The notes under the pieces are model-generated. The model was not told the DNA's origin and searched no databases. It saw only the letters and a list, made by a program, of their open reading frames with translations. From the NCBI GenBank assembly GCA_002707025.1, contig PALG01000032.1, positions 62,001 to 126,000 on the forward strand: a stretch of 64,000 nucleotides of DNA, given 5' to 3'. Made by a program: the position numbers and the translations under genes. Each line of letters opens with the position of its first letter. Position 1 is the stretch's first letter. This stretch comes from Flavobacteriaceae bacterium. Lineage in GTDB: Bacteria; Bacteroidota; Bacteroidia; Flavobacteriales; Flavobacteriaceae. Shown one piece after another: positions 43,566 to 53,085 of the stretch.

Positions 43566-44849
43566 TTATAGACTCTTAATTTCCTGGGTTTTCATGGGTC
43601 CTACTTCGAAAGAAGCCGTTAATAATTCTTTTTTTAATTCTTTTACCTCCTTGTCCATGCCATTCGCCTTATAAATCAAAGCTGTGGTAAACTGTGCAGC
43701 AGGTTCAAAGGTTTTGCCCACTACATGGTTTTGTATGGTGGCAAGGGCTTCTTGTTTCATGCCATTTTTAAGTTGAGCCAATGCTAACAACTGATAGGTT
43801 TCTGGTGTGGCTCGATTACCCACTTCCTGCTTTGCAATTTCCAATGCTTTCGTGGGGTTGGTATCTACATACAATTCAATAAGATACGTATTATACATAG
43901 CACCATAATCTCCTTCTTTAACGGATTTGATAAATGCGGCTTCTTCTTTTTCAGCATTTTCTTTATCACCTTGGAAATGGTATAATTCTGCTTTTAAAAG
44001 ATGGTAATCCGGTATGCGATGATTCTGCATTAAAGTATCCAAAATTCTATGTGCTTCGGAAGCATTTCCTTCCGCAGCATAAGCAATCCAAGCAATTCCC
44101 TTTTTTACATAAGCATTATCGGGTTGAAGCTCCAACGTTTTTAAATAATACTGATACGCATCTGCTACTCTTCCCGCATGCCCATAATAATCCCCTAAAT
44201 TACTGTAGGTCCAAATCTTTAAAGGCACATTATCCATAGACTCGGCCATGTCTCGTGCCATTTCCATATACTTAATAGCACTGTCTAAGTCTCCTTTATA
44301 ATCACTCCATTTTGAAAGCCTTATTAGGTAATTGATATCGCTCATGTCTTTCAAGGCATTCAATAACCCATACGCCTCCTTGTACTTCCCTAGTTCCATC
44401 GCAGCATCAAACAACATTAATTGTGAAGCACGTTTGTGTGAGACTCCTTTGTAGCTTTTCTGAAGAATGGAATCTGCTTCCGAAAATCGATGTTGGGAAA
44501 TCAAATTATGGGCAAGACCTCTTTCAAAACCATCCCTATATTGAACAGCAGCTTTGGAAATACCTTTTTTATAGAGGATTTCAGCATTTCTTAAATATTG
44601 AACCTCTCCAGTTTCAGCAAATAATTTTTCATAGGCACCCGCCAGAGGAGCAATATCACCAATACCGGAAGTATCCTTAGTAAGTCTACTGGACCAAAAT
44701 GTCTTTTCAGAAATGGCCTCTTCATACGAAGGAAGATGGGTTGTAGATAAATATTGATTATAGTCTTCCATATGGGTAATATCCTTGTTAACGGCCTCTT
44801 TACAAGCAATCAAGGTAAACATACTTAGTATAAAAAGTGACTTTTTCAT
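43566..44849 (-). CDS. TPR-repeat lipoprotein
   Basis: 427 residues with a lipobox near residue 16 (FTLIAC). About eight tetratricopeptide-like helical pairs can be followed (for example WTYSNLGDYYGHAGRVADAY, GDLDSAIKYMEMARDM, TYQLLALAQLKNGMKQEAL). TPR arrays bind peptides or partner proteins. The gene lies downstream of two DUF4331-type genes on the same strand, separated from them by a terminator, and I recall TPR and DUF4331 genes as frequent neighbours in Bacteroidota. The cellular role is unknown. Confidence 0.82.
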   Translation of the reverse strand: MKKSLFILSMFTLIACKEAVNKDITHMEDYNQYLSTTHLPSYEEAISEKTFWSSRLTKDTSGIGDIAPLAGAYEKLFAETGEVQYLRNAEILYKKGISKAAVQYRDGFERGLAHNLISQHRFSEADSILQKSYKGVSHKRASQLMLFDAAMELGKYKEAYGLLNALKDMSDINYLIRLSKWSDYKGDLDSAIKYMEMARDMAESMDNVPLKIWTYSNLGDYYGHAGRVADAYQYYLKTLELQPDNAYVKKGIAWIAYAAEGNASEAHRILDTLMQNHRIPDYHLLKAELYHFQGDKENAEKEEAAFIKSVKEGDYGAMYNTYLIELYVDTNPTKALEIAKQEVGNRATPETYQLLALAQLKNGMKQEALATIQNHVVGKTFEPAAQFTTALIYKANGMDKEVKELKKELLTASFEVGPMKTQEIKSL

Positions 44850-44863
44850 AATATGGTAAAAGA

Positions 44864-44890
44864 AAAGAGCAACCCGTAGGGCTGCTCTTT
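44864..44890 (-). terminator. Intrinsic terminator between DUF4331-type and TPR genes
   Basis: AAAGAGCA / TGCTCTTT (44864-44871 with 44883-44890) with an inner CCC/GGG stem and GTA loop. On the minus strand it continues into TTTTCTTTT. It may only partly stop transcription into the TPR gene. Confidence 0.75.
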
Positions 44891-44907
44891 AAAGTTAATA
44901 GTAATTC

Positions 44908-45600
44908 TTATTGAGTTACTGGAGTTTCTAAATAAGGAAATGGCAATCCAAAATCTCTGTCTCCAGGACCAACACCATCACTTGTTAATTGAGGTGTTCC
45001 ATTATTTCCGTCGAATCTGGTACCAGACATTCCGCCAAACATTAATGTTAAAGAAACATCGATAACATCATCATTTAATGTTCTACCCGTAAGGGCGATC
45101 CCTGTATTAGGATTAAAATAAGTGGTCTCGGCATTAGGAGCTACCTGTAAGGCATCAAACTGAGCCAATACCGTTGTAAACGTAGGCGCATCCAACCCTA
45201 GTATATTGGTTTCATAATCCAAGTCTACCCCTAAAGCAGATCCGTATACATCGTGATAGGCTTCTAAAGTGTTCTCGAAAATAGGCTGAAAGTCTGCTCT
45301 ATCGCTTACAACTGAAGCATTAAAATTGTTTTTTACCATGTCGGTTCCACTGAAAACAGTGTTTATTCCTGGTCTTCCCATAATATCTTGTTGACGGTAA
45401 GTACCCGAAAAATCTACCGTTAGTACACAAGGAATGCAACTACCTCCGCAATCAACCCCTTCTTCATCTCCATTCATAATGCCATCATCGCAAGTAGCCT
45501 GTTCGATTACATTTCCATTGTCGTCATCATCGGCACATTGTGTAAAGAATACTCCTAAACACAGTGCTAGTACAGTAATTTTTATATATCGTAAATTCAT
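44908..45600 (-). CDS. DUF4331-type lipoprotein with Cys-rich N-terminal motif
   Basis: 230 residues. A leader ends at a lipobox (LGVFFTQC). An acidic Asp run and a four-cysteine motif follow (CDDGIMNGDEEGVDCGGSC, ending PC), a segment common at the start of Bacteroidota surface proteins, possibly calcium- or disulfide-stabilised. The remainder resembles the second half of DUF4331 proteins (DIMGRPGINTVFSGTDMVKN, then RTLNDDVIDVSLTLMFGG). The gene directly downstream of the other DUF4331 gene may thus supply the complementary half of one functional unit. Function unknown. Confidence 0.7.
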   Translation of the reverse strand: MNLRYIKITVLALCLGVFFTQCADDDDNGNVIEQATCDDGIMNGDEEGVDCGGSCIPCVLTVDFSGTYRQQDIMGRPGINTVFSGTDMVKNNFNASVVSDRADFQPIFENTLEAYHDVYGSALGVDLDYETNILGLDAPTFTTVLAQFDALQVAPNAETTYFNPNTGIALTGRTLNDDVIDVSLTLMFGGMSGTRFDGNNGTPQLTSDGVGPGDRDFGLPFPYLETPVTQ

Positions 45601-45620
45601 TAGTGTCTTTTTTTTATTGA

Positions 45621-46337
45621 TTATTGCTTACGTTTTGTAGTGACCCAAACATTGTAGGCATTGGGCAATCCATTTATTCCTACTGCTCCTGCCACGTGAG
45701 AAGGTGCATCCCCTAACAAACTGTTGGGTACTTCTACCACGATTGCCAATACATTCAAATTAGCAAAGAAATCTGAAGCTTGACCTTCAGGAAGGAAACC
45801 TGCTGGGGCTGCATTTCCTGAAACCACTTCGTTAAATTGATTGAAGTCGAAATAAAAGGGATCTCTTCTAGGTCCAGCGAAAAAGGTCATTCCATTATTA
45901 CTTGAAGTAATGGTTTCCCCTTCTTCGGAAACTTCAACCTGTCCAGCAAAATCATCAATATAGATTTCACTGTTTAAGCCTTGTTGTGCTTCAGAAACTA
46001 CAGAAGGACCAAAGAAATACATTACCGAATCCCGTCGAATGGCCTGAATGACCAAATCTTCTTTGAAATCGCCTGTATTATCAATATTGAATTCCACTAA
46101 AACATCTTCATCGAAGATTGCATTTTCTGTGACCGAGCCAGGGCTTAGTGGACCCTGCATTGTGGCCACAAATACGGTGTTATTGGGATTGTCCCCTTCA
46201 AAAGCATACAAGTCGGCTATATCCGACGTACTGTTTGCCACCGATGGAGAATCTATGTGGTCTGCTGCAATCAAAAATATGGAAGCAGCGAGGATTCCAA
46301 CCCCTCCCAATAGCGCATAAAATTTTGTCTTTTTCAT
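45621..46337 (-). CDS. DUF4331-domain protein
   Basis: 238 residues from the ATG at 46335-46337 (MKKTKFYALLGG). A hydrophobic segment precedes AADHIDSP, the hallmark start of DUF4331 (DHIDSPSVANSTSDIADLYA). Upstream in-frame starts would put 46 non-signal residues before the signal, so I reject them. The family is widespread and uncharacterised; the conserved DHxDSP has an Asp/His-rich, metal-like look. It is the first gene of a minus-strand pair, 20 bp before the DUF4331-type lipoprotein gene. Confidence 0.85.
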   Translation of the reverse strand: MKKTKFYALLGGVGILAASIFLIAADHIDSPSVANSTSDIADLYAFEGDNPNNTVFVATMQGPLSPGSVTENAIFDEDVLVEFNIDNTGDFKEDLVIQAIRRDSVMYFFGPSVVSEAQQGLNSEIYIDDFAGQVEVSEEGETITSSNNGMTFFAGPRRDPFYFDFNQFNEVVSGNAAPAGFLPEGQASDFFANLNVLAIVVEVPNSLLGDAPSHVAGAVGINGLPNAYNVWVTTKRKQ

Positions 46338-46462
46338 TAGTTTACATGTTATTTGGTTACATTTACTTTCCCTTACGTACGAGGAAAGCAAATTAATGGT
46401 TTTAAAAACTTTGTTAAAAAAAGGAAATTTACAAAAAACCCTAAGTCCTACAAATTTATAAA

Positions 46463-47659
46463 ATGAACCCATCATCTGCTGGTTGGATCCCTAAATTTAT
46501 CTATGAGTTTGAAAAAAAAGAACTTAGTAACGATTCACAAACGCTTTCGCAATTTTATAAAGCTTTAAAAAGAACGGGGTTTTTATATGGTTTCTCCGTT
46601 AAAACCTTACTAAAAGAACCCATTAGTACGTTAAAGCTCACCAAAGAAGAGCTCACCAAAGTAAATTTATTCCATTCGCTATTGGCCATCTACAATATTG
46701 AGAGGCCCCAGGGTTCTTCCGAAGAAGCCATTAAGTTGATGGTTTCCTTTTACCAATCCTTGGAAAAAGGAAAACCAGGCTTTTTCAGAAAGTTAAGTTT
46801 TACCAAAAGTTCCTCAGACAATCTAGAACGGATTATTAGCTCGAGGCTACAGGAATCGAACGCTTTAATTAAAACGGAAGTAGCCACCCTGTTTACCTAT
46901 GCACTTCTATTTGCCGATGTTTTGGCATTCCAGCATTACCTAAGGCATCCTAAAGGATTGAAAAAGTACCTGGAAACTTTGGAGGAAACCTTGATACAAT
47001 TCAGTATTTGGGCATTGCAGAGTAAAAAGAAAAAAAACAAATACGACCTTTTGGTCATTGAAATGGTTGAGGAATCTTCCCAATTTTTAACTTCTTATCA
47101 AAATACATTTCAGCATGATTTAATCCTTCAGTTACGGGATCGAACTATTTTGGAAAAGCAGTTTGTCCTGGACATTTGTTGTTTGGCCATTTGGGATGAC
47201 AAACAAATAGATTCTCAAGAAATTGTCTTTTTAAAGCATATTTCAGAAAGTTTGCTATTACCCAATAGCAATTATGAAAACAGCATTAAGAGCATCAAGG
47301 TCTTCTCTGAAAAGAACGCACAGAAAATCAATCTATTTCAATACAACCATCCGGTAAAACAACTTTACAAGCAGTCTACTGAAACCGTAAAACTCCTCAT
47401 TCTTCGAAATAAAAATCGCTTGATGAAAGAACTCATGGAAAGTGGAGAGCTAGTAAAGCTTTTAAGTCAAAGTACCTTACGTGAACTTTCGCCCGAGGAA
47501 AAACACAAAGTAAAAGACCAATTACTGGATATTTGCAAATCCATTCCCTCACTTACCATTTTTATGCTTCCGGGAGGATCATTACTATTACCTATTTTGG
47601 TAAAACTCATCCCCAAGCTTTTACCTTCTGCCTTTCATGAAAACAGGGTCGATGAGTAA
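46463..47659 (+). CDS. LETM1-related protein
   Basis: 398 residues, mainly helical and basic. The C-terminal block (LRELSPEEKHKVKDQLLDIC ... LTIFMLPGGSLLLPILVKLI) resembles the LETM1 ribosome/membrane-binding region, including the conserved P-G-G segment. NCBI uses the name 'LETM1-related biofilm-associated protein' for flavobacterial homologues, as I recall. The internal FVLDICCLAIWDDKQIDSQE looks like a TerB-type acidic helical segment. No signal peptide. A link to biofilm or ion handling is taken from the family name and not visible here. Confidence 0.75.
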   Translation: MNPSSAGWIPKFIYEFEKKELSNDSQTLSQFYKALKRTGFLYGFSVKTLLKEPISTLKLTKEELTKVNLFHSLLAIYNIERPQGSSEEAIKLMVSFYQSLEKGKPGFFRKLSFTKSSSDNLERIISSRLQESNALIKTEVATLFTYALLFADVLAFQHYLRHPKGLKKYLETLEETLIQFSIWALQSKKKKNKYDLLVIEMVEESSQFLTSYQNTFQHDLILQLRDRTILEKQFVLDICCLAIWDDKQIDSQEIVFLKHISESLLLPNSNYENSIKSIKVFSEKNAQKINLFQYNHPVKQLYKQSTETVKLLILRNKNRLMKELMESGELVKLLSQSTLRELSPEEKHKVKDQLLDICKSIPSLTIFMLPGGSLLLPILVKLIPKLLPSAFHENRVDE

Positions 47660-47704
47660 TAAAATATTTCCTTAATTTTAAACCTGTTACAAAACCACCA
47701 TTCC

Positions 47705-48760
47705 ATGAAAAAAATACTACTATTTCTTTTTGTTTCGTTAGGTCTCCTGCTAAATCTTTCTGCACAAACCCTCTCCCAAGATGTAAAAACCACTAAAACT
47801 GACTCGAATCATGAATTTAAAGTAGCCAAAGATGTAGTTTGGGCCTCCCCAAATGGCTTTGACCTAACCATGGATATCTACACTCCTTTAACTGGAAAGG
47901 ATAGCTATCCAGTAATTGTGATGTATCATGGAGGCGGATGGCTTATCAACAATAAAAGCATTATGGATGAACCCTCCGCCTATATTGCCTCCCATGCAGA
48001 GTATGTGGTTTGCAACGTCAATTACCGCTTGCTCGGGGACTTAGACAATACTACCACGATGGATGAAATCGTGGAGGATGCCTTTGGAGCCTTGCTTTGG
48101 GTTAAATATCATATTGAGGCATATCAAGGAAACCCCGAAAAACTCATTGCTACCGGAGATAGTGCTGGAGGACATTTGGCGATGATGGTCACCCAACAAG
48201 GAAGCGATCTAAATAATGACGGATTTGAGAACGGCCCAAACGGCTTTAGGCCTACTTGGCTTCCGGAAGGAAAAAATGCAATGGATGTAGCTTCTGAAAT
48301 AGAGGTGCAAGCTGCCATTTTAAGCTATGGGGCTTTCGATATTTACAGCGCCGCCATCCAAGGGTTTGAAAGTTCCAGCAACTTTTTTTGGACCATGGGC
48401 AATGCAAAGGCTCGAGGGATTTTTGGAGATGAAATTAACCTGAATGAGCATGCTAACTATTATAAAAAAGTATCCCCCATTTATAATATCTCCCCAGCTA
48501 CTGAACAGGACCTGCCCCCTATGTTATTTACCGTTGGGGAATTGGATAACACCACACCGCCAAAATCCATTGAGGCTTTTATGGAAAAACTGAAAGCAGC
48601 AGGCCATGATGATATTACCTATTGGATTCATAAAGATCGTCCGCATGCATTTTTGGATTCGGGTAAAAACGACTTTCTGAAAATAAACTTTGAAGACGAT
48701 GCCATCCCTGCCCTTGAAGTGATGATTGATTATTTAGACGCTATTTTTTATGGAAACTAA
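47705..48760 (+). CDS. Secreted alpha/beta hydrolase (carboxylesterase-like)
   Basis: 351 residues with a signal peptide ending near residue 20 (LLNLSAQ). The oxyanion-hole motif is HGGGW (75-79), and the nucleophile is Ser153 in TGDSAGGHLA. The acid is probably the Asp in VGELDNTTPP, and the His lies in RPHAFLD. This is the hormone-sensitive-lipase/BD-FAE type that cleaves ester bonds of small acyl or carbohydrate esters. The 3' end overlaps the next small membrane protein gene by 11 bp. Confidence 0.9.
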   Translation: MKKILLFLFVSLGLLLNLSAQTLSQDVKTTKTDSNHEFKVAKDVVWASPNGFDLTMDIYTPLTGKDSYPVIVMYHGGGWLINNKSIMDEPSAYIASHAEYVVCNVNYRLLGDLDNTTTMDEIVEDAFGALLWVKYHIEAYQGNPEKLIATGDSAGGHLAMMVTQQGSDLNNDGFENGPNGFRPTWLPEGKNAMDVASEIEVQAAILSYGAFDIYSAAIQGFESSSNFFWTMGNAKARGIFGDEINLNEHANYYKKVSPIYNISPATEQDLPPMLFTVGELDNTTPPKSIEAFMEKLKAAGHDDITYWIHKDRPHAFLDSGKNDFLKINFEDDAIPALEVMIDYLDAIFYGN

Positions 48761-49145
48761 TACCCCTCAAAACAATCTAAATACCTTCAGAATTCTTTTT
48801 ATTGTGAAGGGCATTTTGACGCTTTTATTTTCCTTATTTTTCCTGTTTTATGCAGGGTTTGGCTTCTTTTTTATGGGAATGGCTGAATTTGAAAATGAAG
48901 CTGAAATATCCTTCAACCCAGGGATTATTTTCATCATTATAGGCGTTATAGGAGTATTGCTATGCTTGGCCCTAGCCATTGTCACCTTGCTGGCAGGCAA
49001 GTATATTAAAGAACACCATCATTACAATTTCATTTTTGTAGTAGCCATACTGAATTGCCTTACAGGGGTTTTAGGAATTTTATTGGGCGTATTCACCATC
49101 ATTGAATTGAACAAGCCCTATGCAAAGGAATTATTTGAAAGATAA
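48750..49145 (+). CDS. Small integral membrane protein, unrecognised
   Basis: 131 residues with three to four hydrophobic helices (FRILFIVKGILTLLFSLFFL, IIFIIIGVIGVLLCLALAIV, FVVAILNCLTGVLGILLGVF) and a short polar N-terminus. I do not recognise the family and see no catalytic or ligand motif. Its start lies inside the esterase gene (11-bp overlap) and the DUF1572 gene follows 6 bp later, so the three are probably co-transcribed. Confidence 0.75.
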   Translation: METNTPQNNLNTFRILFIVKGILTLLFSLFFLFYAGFGFFFMGMAEFENEAEISFNPGIIFIIIGVIGVLLCLALAIVTLLAGKYIKEHHHYNFIFVVAILNCLTGVLGILLGVFTIIELNKPYAKELFER

Positions 49146-49151
49146 TTAACC

Positions 49152-49739
49152 ATGATGTCCTCAGAAAACTATCTTGATAGTATTACAAAGCAATTTCAGT
49201 ACTACAAACACTTGGGCGATAAAACTTTTGTCCAATTAGAGGAACAAGAACTCTTTTGGCAATACAACGAGGATAGTAACAGTATCGCTATTATTGTAAA
49301 TCATTTATGGGGGAATATGCGTTCCCGTTGGACCGATTTCCTAACGAGCGATGGCGAGAAGGAATGGCGCAAAAGGGATGAAGAGTTTGAAGACATTATC
49401 CAGTCGCGGGAAGATTGTATCAAAAAATGGGAAGCAGGTTGGTCGTGTCTCTTTGAAGCGTTAGCTACGATTAATGAAGATAATTTTAACTCCTTAGTAT
49501 ACATTCGGAATCAAGGGCATACCCTTACGGAAGCCATACATCGGCAATTGGCCCACTATGCCTATCACGTAGGGCAAATGGTTTATATAGGGAAAATGAT
49601 ACAAGGTGAAAATTGGGAAAGCCTTTCCATACCGAAAGGGGCATCAAAAAAGTACAATACAGAAAAATTCTCCCAAAAGAAAAGCAAACAGCATGTTACA
49701 GATGAATTTTTAACTAAAAAGGATACAGAAAGTAATTAA
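49152..49739 (+). CDS. DUF1572 (DinB-like) protein
   Basis: 195 residues predicted to form a four-helix DinB-type bundle. Three widely spaced His/polar positions suit a metal site: IVNHLWGNMRSRWTDFL in helix two, and HRQLAHYAYHVGQMVYIGKM in the third. The family is linked by fold to thiol-dependent transferases such as YfiT/BstA, but the activity of DUF1572 proteins is unknown. The C-terminal 30 residues are basic and probably flexible. The stop overlaps the convergent recQ stop region by 4 bp. Confidence 0.85.
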   Translation: MMSSENYLDSITKQFQYYKHLGDKTFVQLEEQELFWQYNEDSNSIAIIVNHLWGNMRSRWTDFLTSDGEKEWRKRDEEFEDIIQSREDCIKKWEAGWSCLFEALATINEDNFNSLVYIRNQGHTLTEAIHRQLAHYAYHVGQMVYIGKMIQGENWESLSIPKGASKKYNTEKFSQKKSKQHVTDEFLTKKDTESN

Positions 49740-51931
49740 TTGGCAACTTCACTGATAAACTTTATTCGGAACAACCGAATCTCTTCATCTTCATAATCCC
49801 CGTCAAACTCTTCCATGGCGGCATCAACCTTATCGGTCTCTGCTTCCAAAAAATAGTCGTGCAATTCTTCTTGTTGGTCTTCATCAAGAATATCATCAAT
49901 CCAATAATTGATATTCAGTTTGGTACCACTGTAGACTATCGCCTCCATTTCCTTGATAAAATCGGGCATGTCCAACCCTTTGGCTGCAGCAATATCTTCC
50001 AAGGGTAATTTTCGATCGACGCTTTGAATGATGTAAAGTTTCAAGGCGCTATTGGTTCCGGTAGACTTCACCACAAAATCATCGGGACGAATGATATCGT
50101 TTTCTTCGACATAATTGGCAATAAGTTGCACAAAAGGCTTTCCATACTTTTTGGCTTTGCCCTCTCCCACTCCATGTACATTTGAAAGTTCTTCTAAAGT
50201 GACGGGATATTTTAAAGCCATGTCTTCCAAAGACGGATCCTGAAATATTACAAAAGGAGGCAAATTAAGTTTGTCGGCTACTTTTTTCCGTTCGGCCTTC
50301 AGTAATTTAAAGAGGTTTTCATCGGCTACATTCCCTCCAGATTTCTGACTGGCTACCACACTATCGTCATTGGCTTCCTTGTAGCTGTGATCTTCACTCA
50401 TGCTAAATGAACCAGGCTTTTCGATAAAGTCTATTCCTTCTTTCGTGATCTTAATTACTCCATAAGTTTCAATATCCTTTCGCAAGTAGCCCGCTACCAG
50501 TAATTGGCGTAACAAAGCCATCCAATATTCCTTTTCATGTTTGCTCCCTACCCCAAAATACGATTGGGCGTCGGTTCTATGTGACTTTATTAAAGCATTT
50601 ACTTTACCTACCAGCACATTCACCACATCTTTGGCTTTGTATTGCTGATTGGTATCCCTTACTACTTTTAAAAGAGTTAAAGCCTCTTCCTTAGCTTCTA
50701 CCTGCTTTTTAGGGTGGCGCATATTATCATCCATATCTCCCCCCTCACCCGTTTCATTGTCAAATTCTTCCCCGAAATAATGCAAAATAAATTTTCTTCG
50801 AGACACCGAGCTTTCGGCCAAGGCTACCACTTCTTGAAGCAAAGCATGCCCAATTTCCTGTTCGGCTACTGGTTTACCACTCATAAATTTTTCCAGCTTC
50901 TCAATGTCCTTATAGCTATAAAAAGCTAAACAATGTCCTTCGCCCCCATCCCTTCCGGCACGACCGGTTTCTTGATAGTAGCTTTCAATACTCTTCGGAA
51001 TGTCATTATGAATTACAAAACGTACATCGGGTTTATCGATCCCCATCCCGAAGGCAATGGTGGCCACCACCACATCTACATCTTCCATCAAAAACATGTC
51101 CTGATTTTTCACTCGGGTTTTGGCATCCAATCCCGCATGGTAAGGAATCGCCTTGATCCCATTTACCTGAAGGGTTTGTGCCAACTCTTCTACTCTTTTT
51201 CTACTAAGGCAGTAAATAATTCCACTTTTTCCTTCGTTTTGTTTGACAAACCGAATGATATCGGCATCTACATTTTTGGTCTTTGGGCGTATTTCGTAAT
51301 AAAGATTGGGCCTATTGAAGGAAGCTTTAAATGTATTGGCATCTTGTATGCCTAGATTTTTCAGAATATCTTCTTGCACTTTGGGGGTTGCCGTAGCCGT
51401 TAAGCCAATAATAGGGATGTCGTCACCAATACGCTGAATGATTTTCCGAAGATTACGGTATTCAGGGCGAAAATCGTGACCCCATTCACTAATACAGTGG
51501 GCTTCATCGATAGCCACAAATGAAATTTCCACACTTCGAAGAAAGTCAATATTCTCCTCTTTGGTTAAGGATTCTGGAGCCACATAAAGCAGTTTTGTAA
51601 TCCCTTGGGTGAGGTCACTCTTTACTTTTTTGATTTCTGTTTTGGTTAAAGAAGAATTTAACACATGGGCAATTCCCTCTTCAGAAGATAAAGAACGTAA
51701 GGCATCTACTTGGTTTTTCATCAATGCAATAAGAGGGGAAACTACAATGGCAGTCCCGTCTTTCATTAATGCGGGGAGTTGATAACACAACGATTTACCC
51801 CCGCCAGTTGGCATGATTACAAACGTATTGTTTCCGTTCAGTATACTTTTTATAACATCCTCTTGCAGCCCTTTGAATTTACTAAATCCAAAATACTTTT
51901 TCAAAGACGCATACAAATCTGTTTCACTCAC
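49736..51931 (-). CDS. recQ: ATP-dependent DNA helicase RecQ
   Basis: 731 residues. Helicase motifs: Walker A MPTGGGKSLC (40-49), DEAH in AIDEAHCISEWGHDFRPEYR, motif VI in YYQETGRAGRDG. The zinc-binding part of the RecQ C-terminal domain seems reduced, with few cysteines; the winged helix follows. The HRDC domain is near residues 545-620 (LPPFVIFQDPSLEDMALKYP). A C-terminal helix-turn-helix extension (LPLEDIAAAKGLDMPDFIKEM) and an acidic tail are features I recall from Bacteroidota RecQ. It unwinds DNA 3' to 5' in recombination and fork repair. Confidence 0.95.
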   Translation of the reverse strand: MSETDLYASLKKYFGFSKFKGLQEDVIKSILNGNNTFVIMPTGGGKSLCYQLPALMKDGTAIVVSPLIALMKNQVDALRSLSSEEGIAHVLNSSLTKTEIKKVKSDLTQGITKLLYVAPESLTKEENIDFLRSVEISFVAIDEAHCISEWGHDFRPEYRNLRKIIQRIGDDIPIIGLTATATPKVQEDILKNLGIQDANTFKASFNRPNLYYEIRPKTKNVDADIIRFVKQNEGKSGIIYCLSRKRVEELAQTLQVNGIKAIPYHAGLDAKTRVKNQDMFLMEDVDVVVATIAFGMGIDKPDVRFVIHNDIPKSIESYYQETGRAGRDGGEGHCLAFYSYKDIEKLEKFMSGKPVAEQEIGHALLQEVVALAESSVSRRKFILHYFGEEFDNETGEGGDMDDNMRHPKKQVEAKEEALTLLKVVRDTNQQYKAKDVVNVLVGKVNALIKSHRTDAQSYFGVGSKHEKEYWMALLRQLLVAGYLRKDIETYGVIKITKEGIDFIEKPGSFSMSEDHSYKEANDDSVVASQKSGGNVADENLFKLLKAERKKVADKLNLPPFVIFQDPSLEDMALKYPVTLEELSNVHGVGEGKAKKYGKPFVQLIANYVEENDIIRPDDFVVKSTGTNSALKLYIIQSVDRKLPLEDIAAAKGLDMPDFIKEMEAIVYSGTKLNINYWIDDILDEDQQEELHDYFLEAETDKVDAAMEEFDGDYEDEEIRLFRIKFISEVAN

Positions 51932-51970
51932 TATCGCTTGTATTATTTTAGGTTAGGGCCCCAAATTTTA

Positions 51971-52000
51971 TTGTAGGAACCCAAAACAATTGTAATTTTG
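51971..52000 (+). promoter_or_regulatory. Putative promoter of the kdsD operon (TTG-19-TAATTTTG)
   Basis: TTG (51971-51973) and TAATTTTG (51993-52000) are spaced by 19 bp, the normal Bacteroidota -33/-7 distance; this is the best two-part match in the window. The start point near 52006 implies a leader of about 114 nt before the TTG start codon. The rest of the gap is AT-rich and unrecognised. Confidence 0.55.
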
Positions 52001-52119
52001 CAACCTATTGGGTTTTATCGAATCTAATAGATAGTTTCAAAAACTAAAATCGTTTTTAGTTTCTTTACTTAAAGATACTAATTTCTGAAAAAGTTGCAAA
52101 CTTTAAAAAAAGTAAAATT

Positions 52120-53085
52120 TTGACCCAACTTGATAATATTTTAAACGTTGCCAAGAAAACAATTGAAACGGAAGGCAACGCTATTTTAAACCTTTCTAGG
52201 CTTATTGATGAAGAATTTGCGGAAGCAGTACACTCCATATTCTCTTCCAAAGGAAGGGTTATTGTTACAGGAATTGGAAAAAGCGCGAATATTGCGACCA
52301 AAATCGTCGCGACCCTAAATTCTACAGGAACCCCAGCTATCTTCATGCATGCAGCCGACGCAATTCATGGGGATTTAGGCATCATACAAAAAAACGATAC
52401 CGTAATTTGTATTTCCAAAAGTGGAAACACCCCAGAAATTAAGGTGCTGGTTCCTTTAATTAAGGCTTCTGGTAACACCCTTATGGGGCTTACTTCCAAC
52501 CGGGAATCGTTCTTAGGGCAACAATGCGATTATGTATTACATGCTTTTGTGGAAAAAGAAGCCTGTCCAAATAATTTAGCCCCTACAACCAGTACCACTG
52601 CACAATTGGTGATGGGGGATGCTTTAGCCATGTCTTTATTGGAGTTACGCGGATTCTCTAGCAAGGACTTTGCAAGATTCCACCCTGGAGGATCGCTAGG
52701 AAAGAAATTATATTTAAGGGTAAGCGATCTTACCTCCTTAAATGAAAAACCACAGGTAACTCCAGACACGAATATTAAACAAGTGATCGTAGAAATTTCA
52801 GAGAAGCTGCTAGGAGTGACTGCCGTAGTGGAAAATGATAGGATTGTAGGTATTGTTACCGACGGGGATTTACGTAGGATGCTCACCAAAGTAGATAATA
52901 TTGCTGAACTTACCGCGAAGGATATCATGACCGAAAATCCGAAGAAAATAGACAATGACGCAATGGCAGTAGAAGCGCTGGAGATGATGGACCCCCACGG
53001 AATTACACAAATTCTTGCTGAAGAAAACGGCAGGTATTCTGGGGTGGTACATATTCATAATTTAAGTAAGGAAGGTATTATTTAA
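52120..53085 (+). CDS. kdsD: Arabinose-5-phosphate isomerase (KpsF/GutQ/KdsD family)
   Basis: 321 residues. The N-terminal SIS sugar-isomerase domain (GRVIVTGIGKSANIATKIVA, CISKSGNTPEIKVLVP) is followed by two CBS domains (VTAVVENDRIVGIVTDGDLR and ITQILAEENGRYSGVVH). It converts ribulose-5-P to arabinose-5-P for Kdo in lipopolysaccharide. No in-frame ATG exists between the upstream stop at 52057 and residue ~76, so TTG at 52120 is the likely start. It heads a kdsD-tatC-CMD-lptB run, overlapping tatC by one base. Confidence 0.93.
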   Translation: MTQLDNILNVAKKTIETEGNAILNLSRLIDEEFAEAVHSIFSSKGRVIVTGIGKSANIATKIVATLNSTGTPAIFMHAADAIHGDLGIIQKNDTVICISKSGNTPEIKVLVPLIKASGNTLMGLTSNRESFLGQQCDYVLHAFVEKEACPNNLAPTTSTTAQLVMGDALAMSLLELRGFSSKDFARFHPGGSLGKKLYLRVSDLTSLNEKPQVTPDTNIKQVIVEISEKLLGVTAVVENDRIVGIVTDGDLRRMLTKVDNIAELTAKDIMTENPKKIDNDAMAVEALEMMDPHGITQILAEENGRYSGVVHIHNLSKEGII

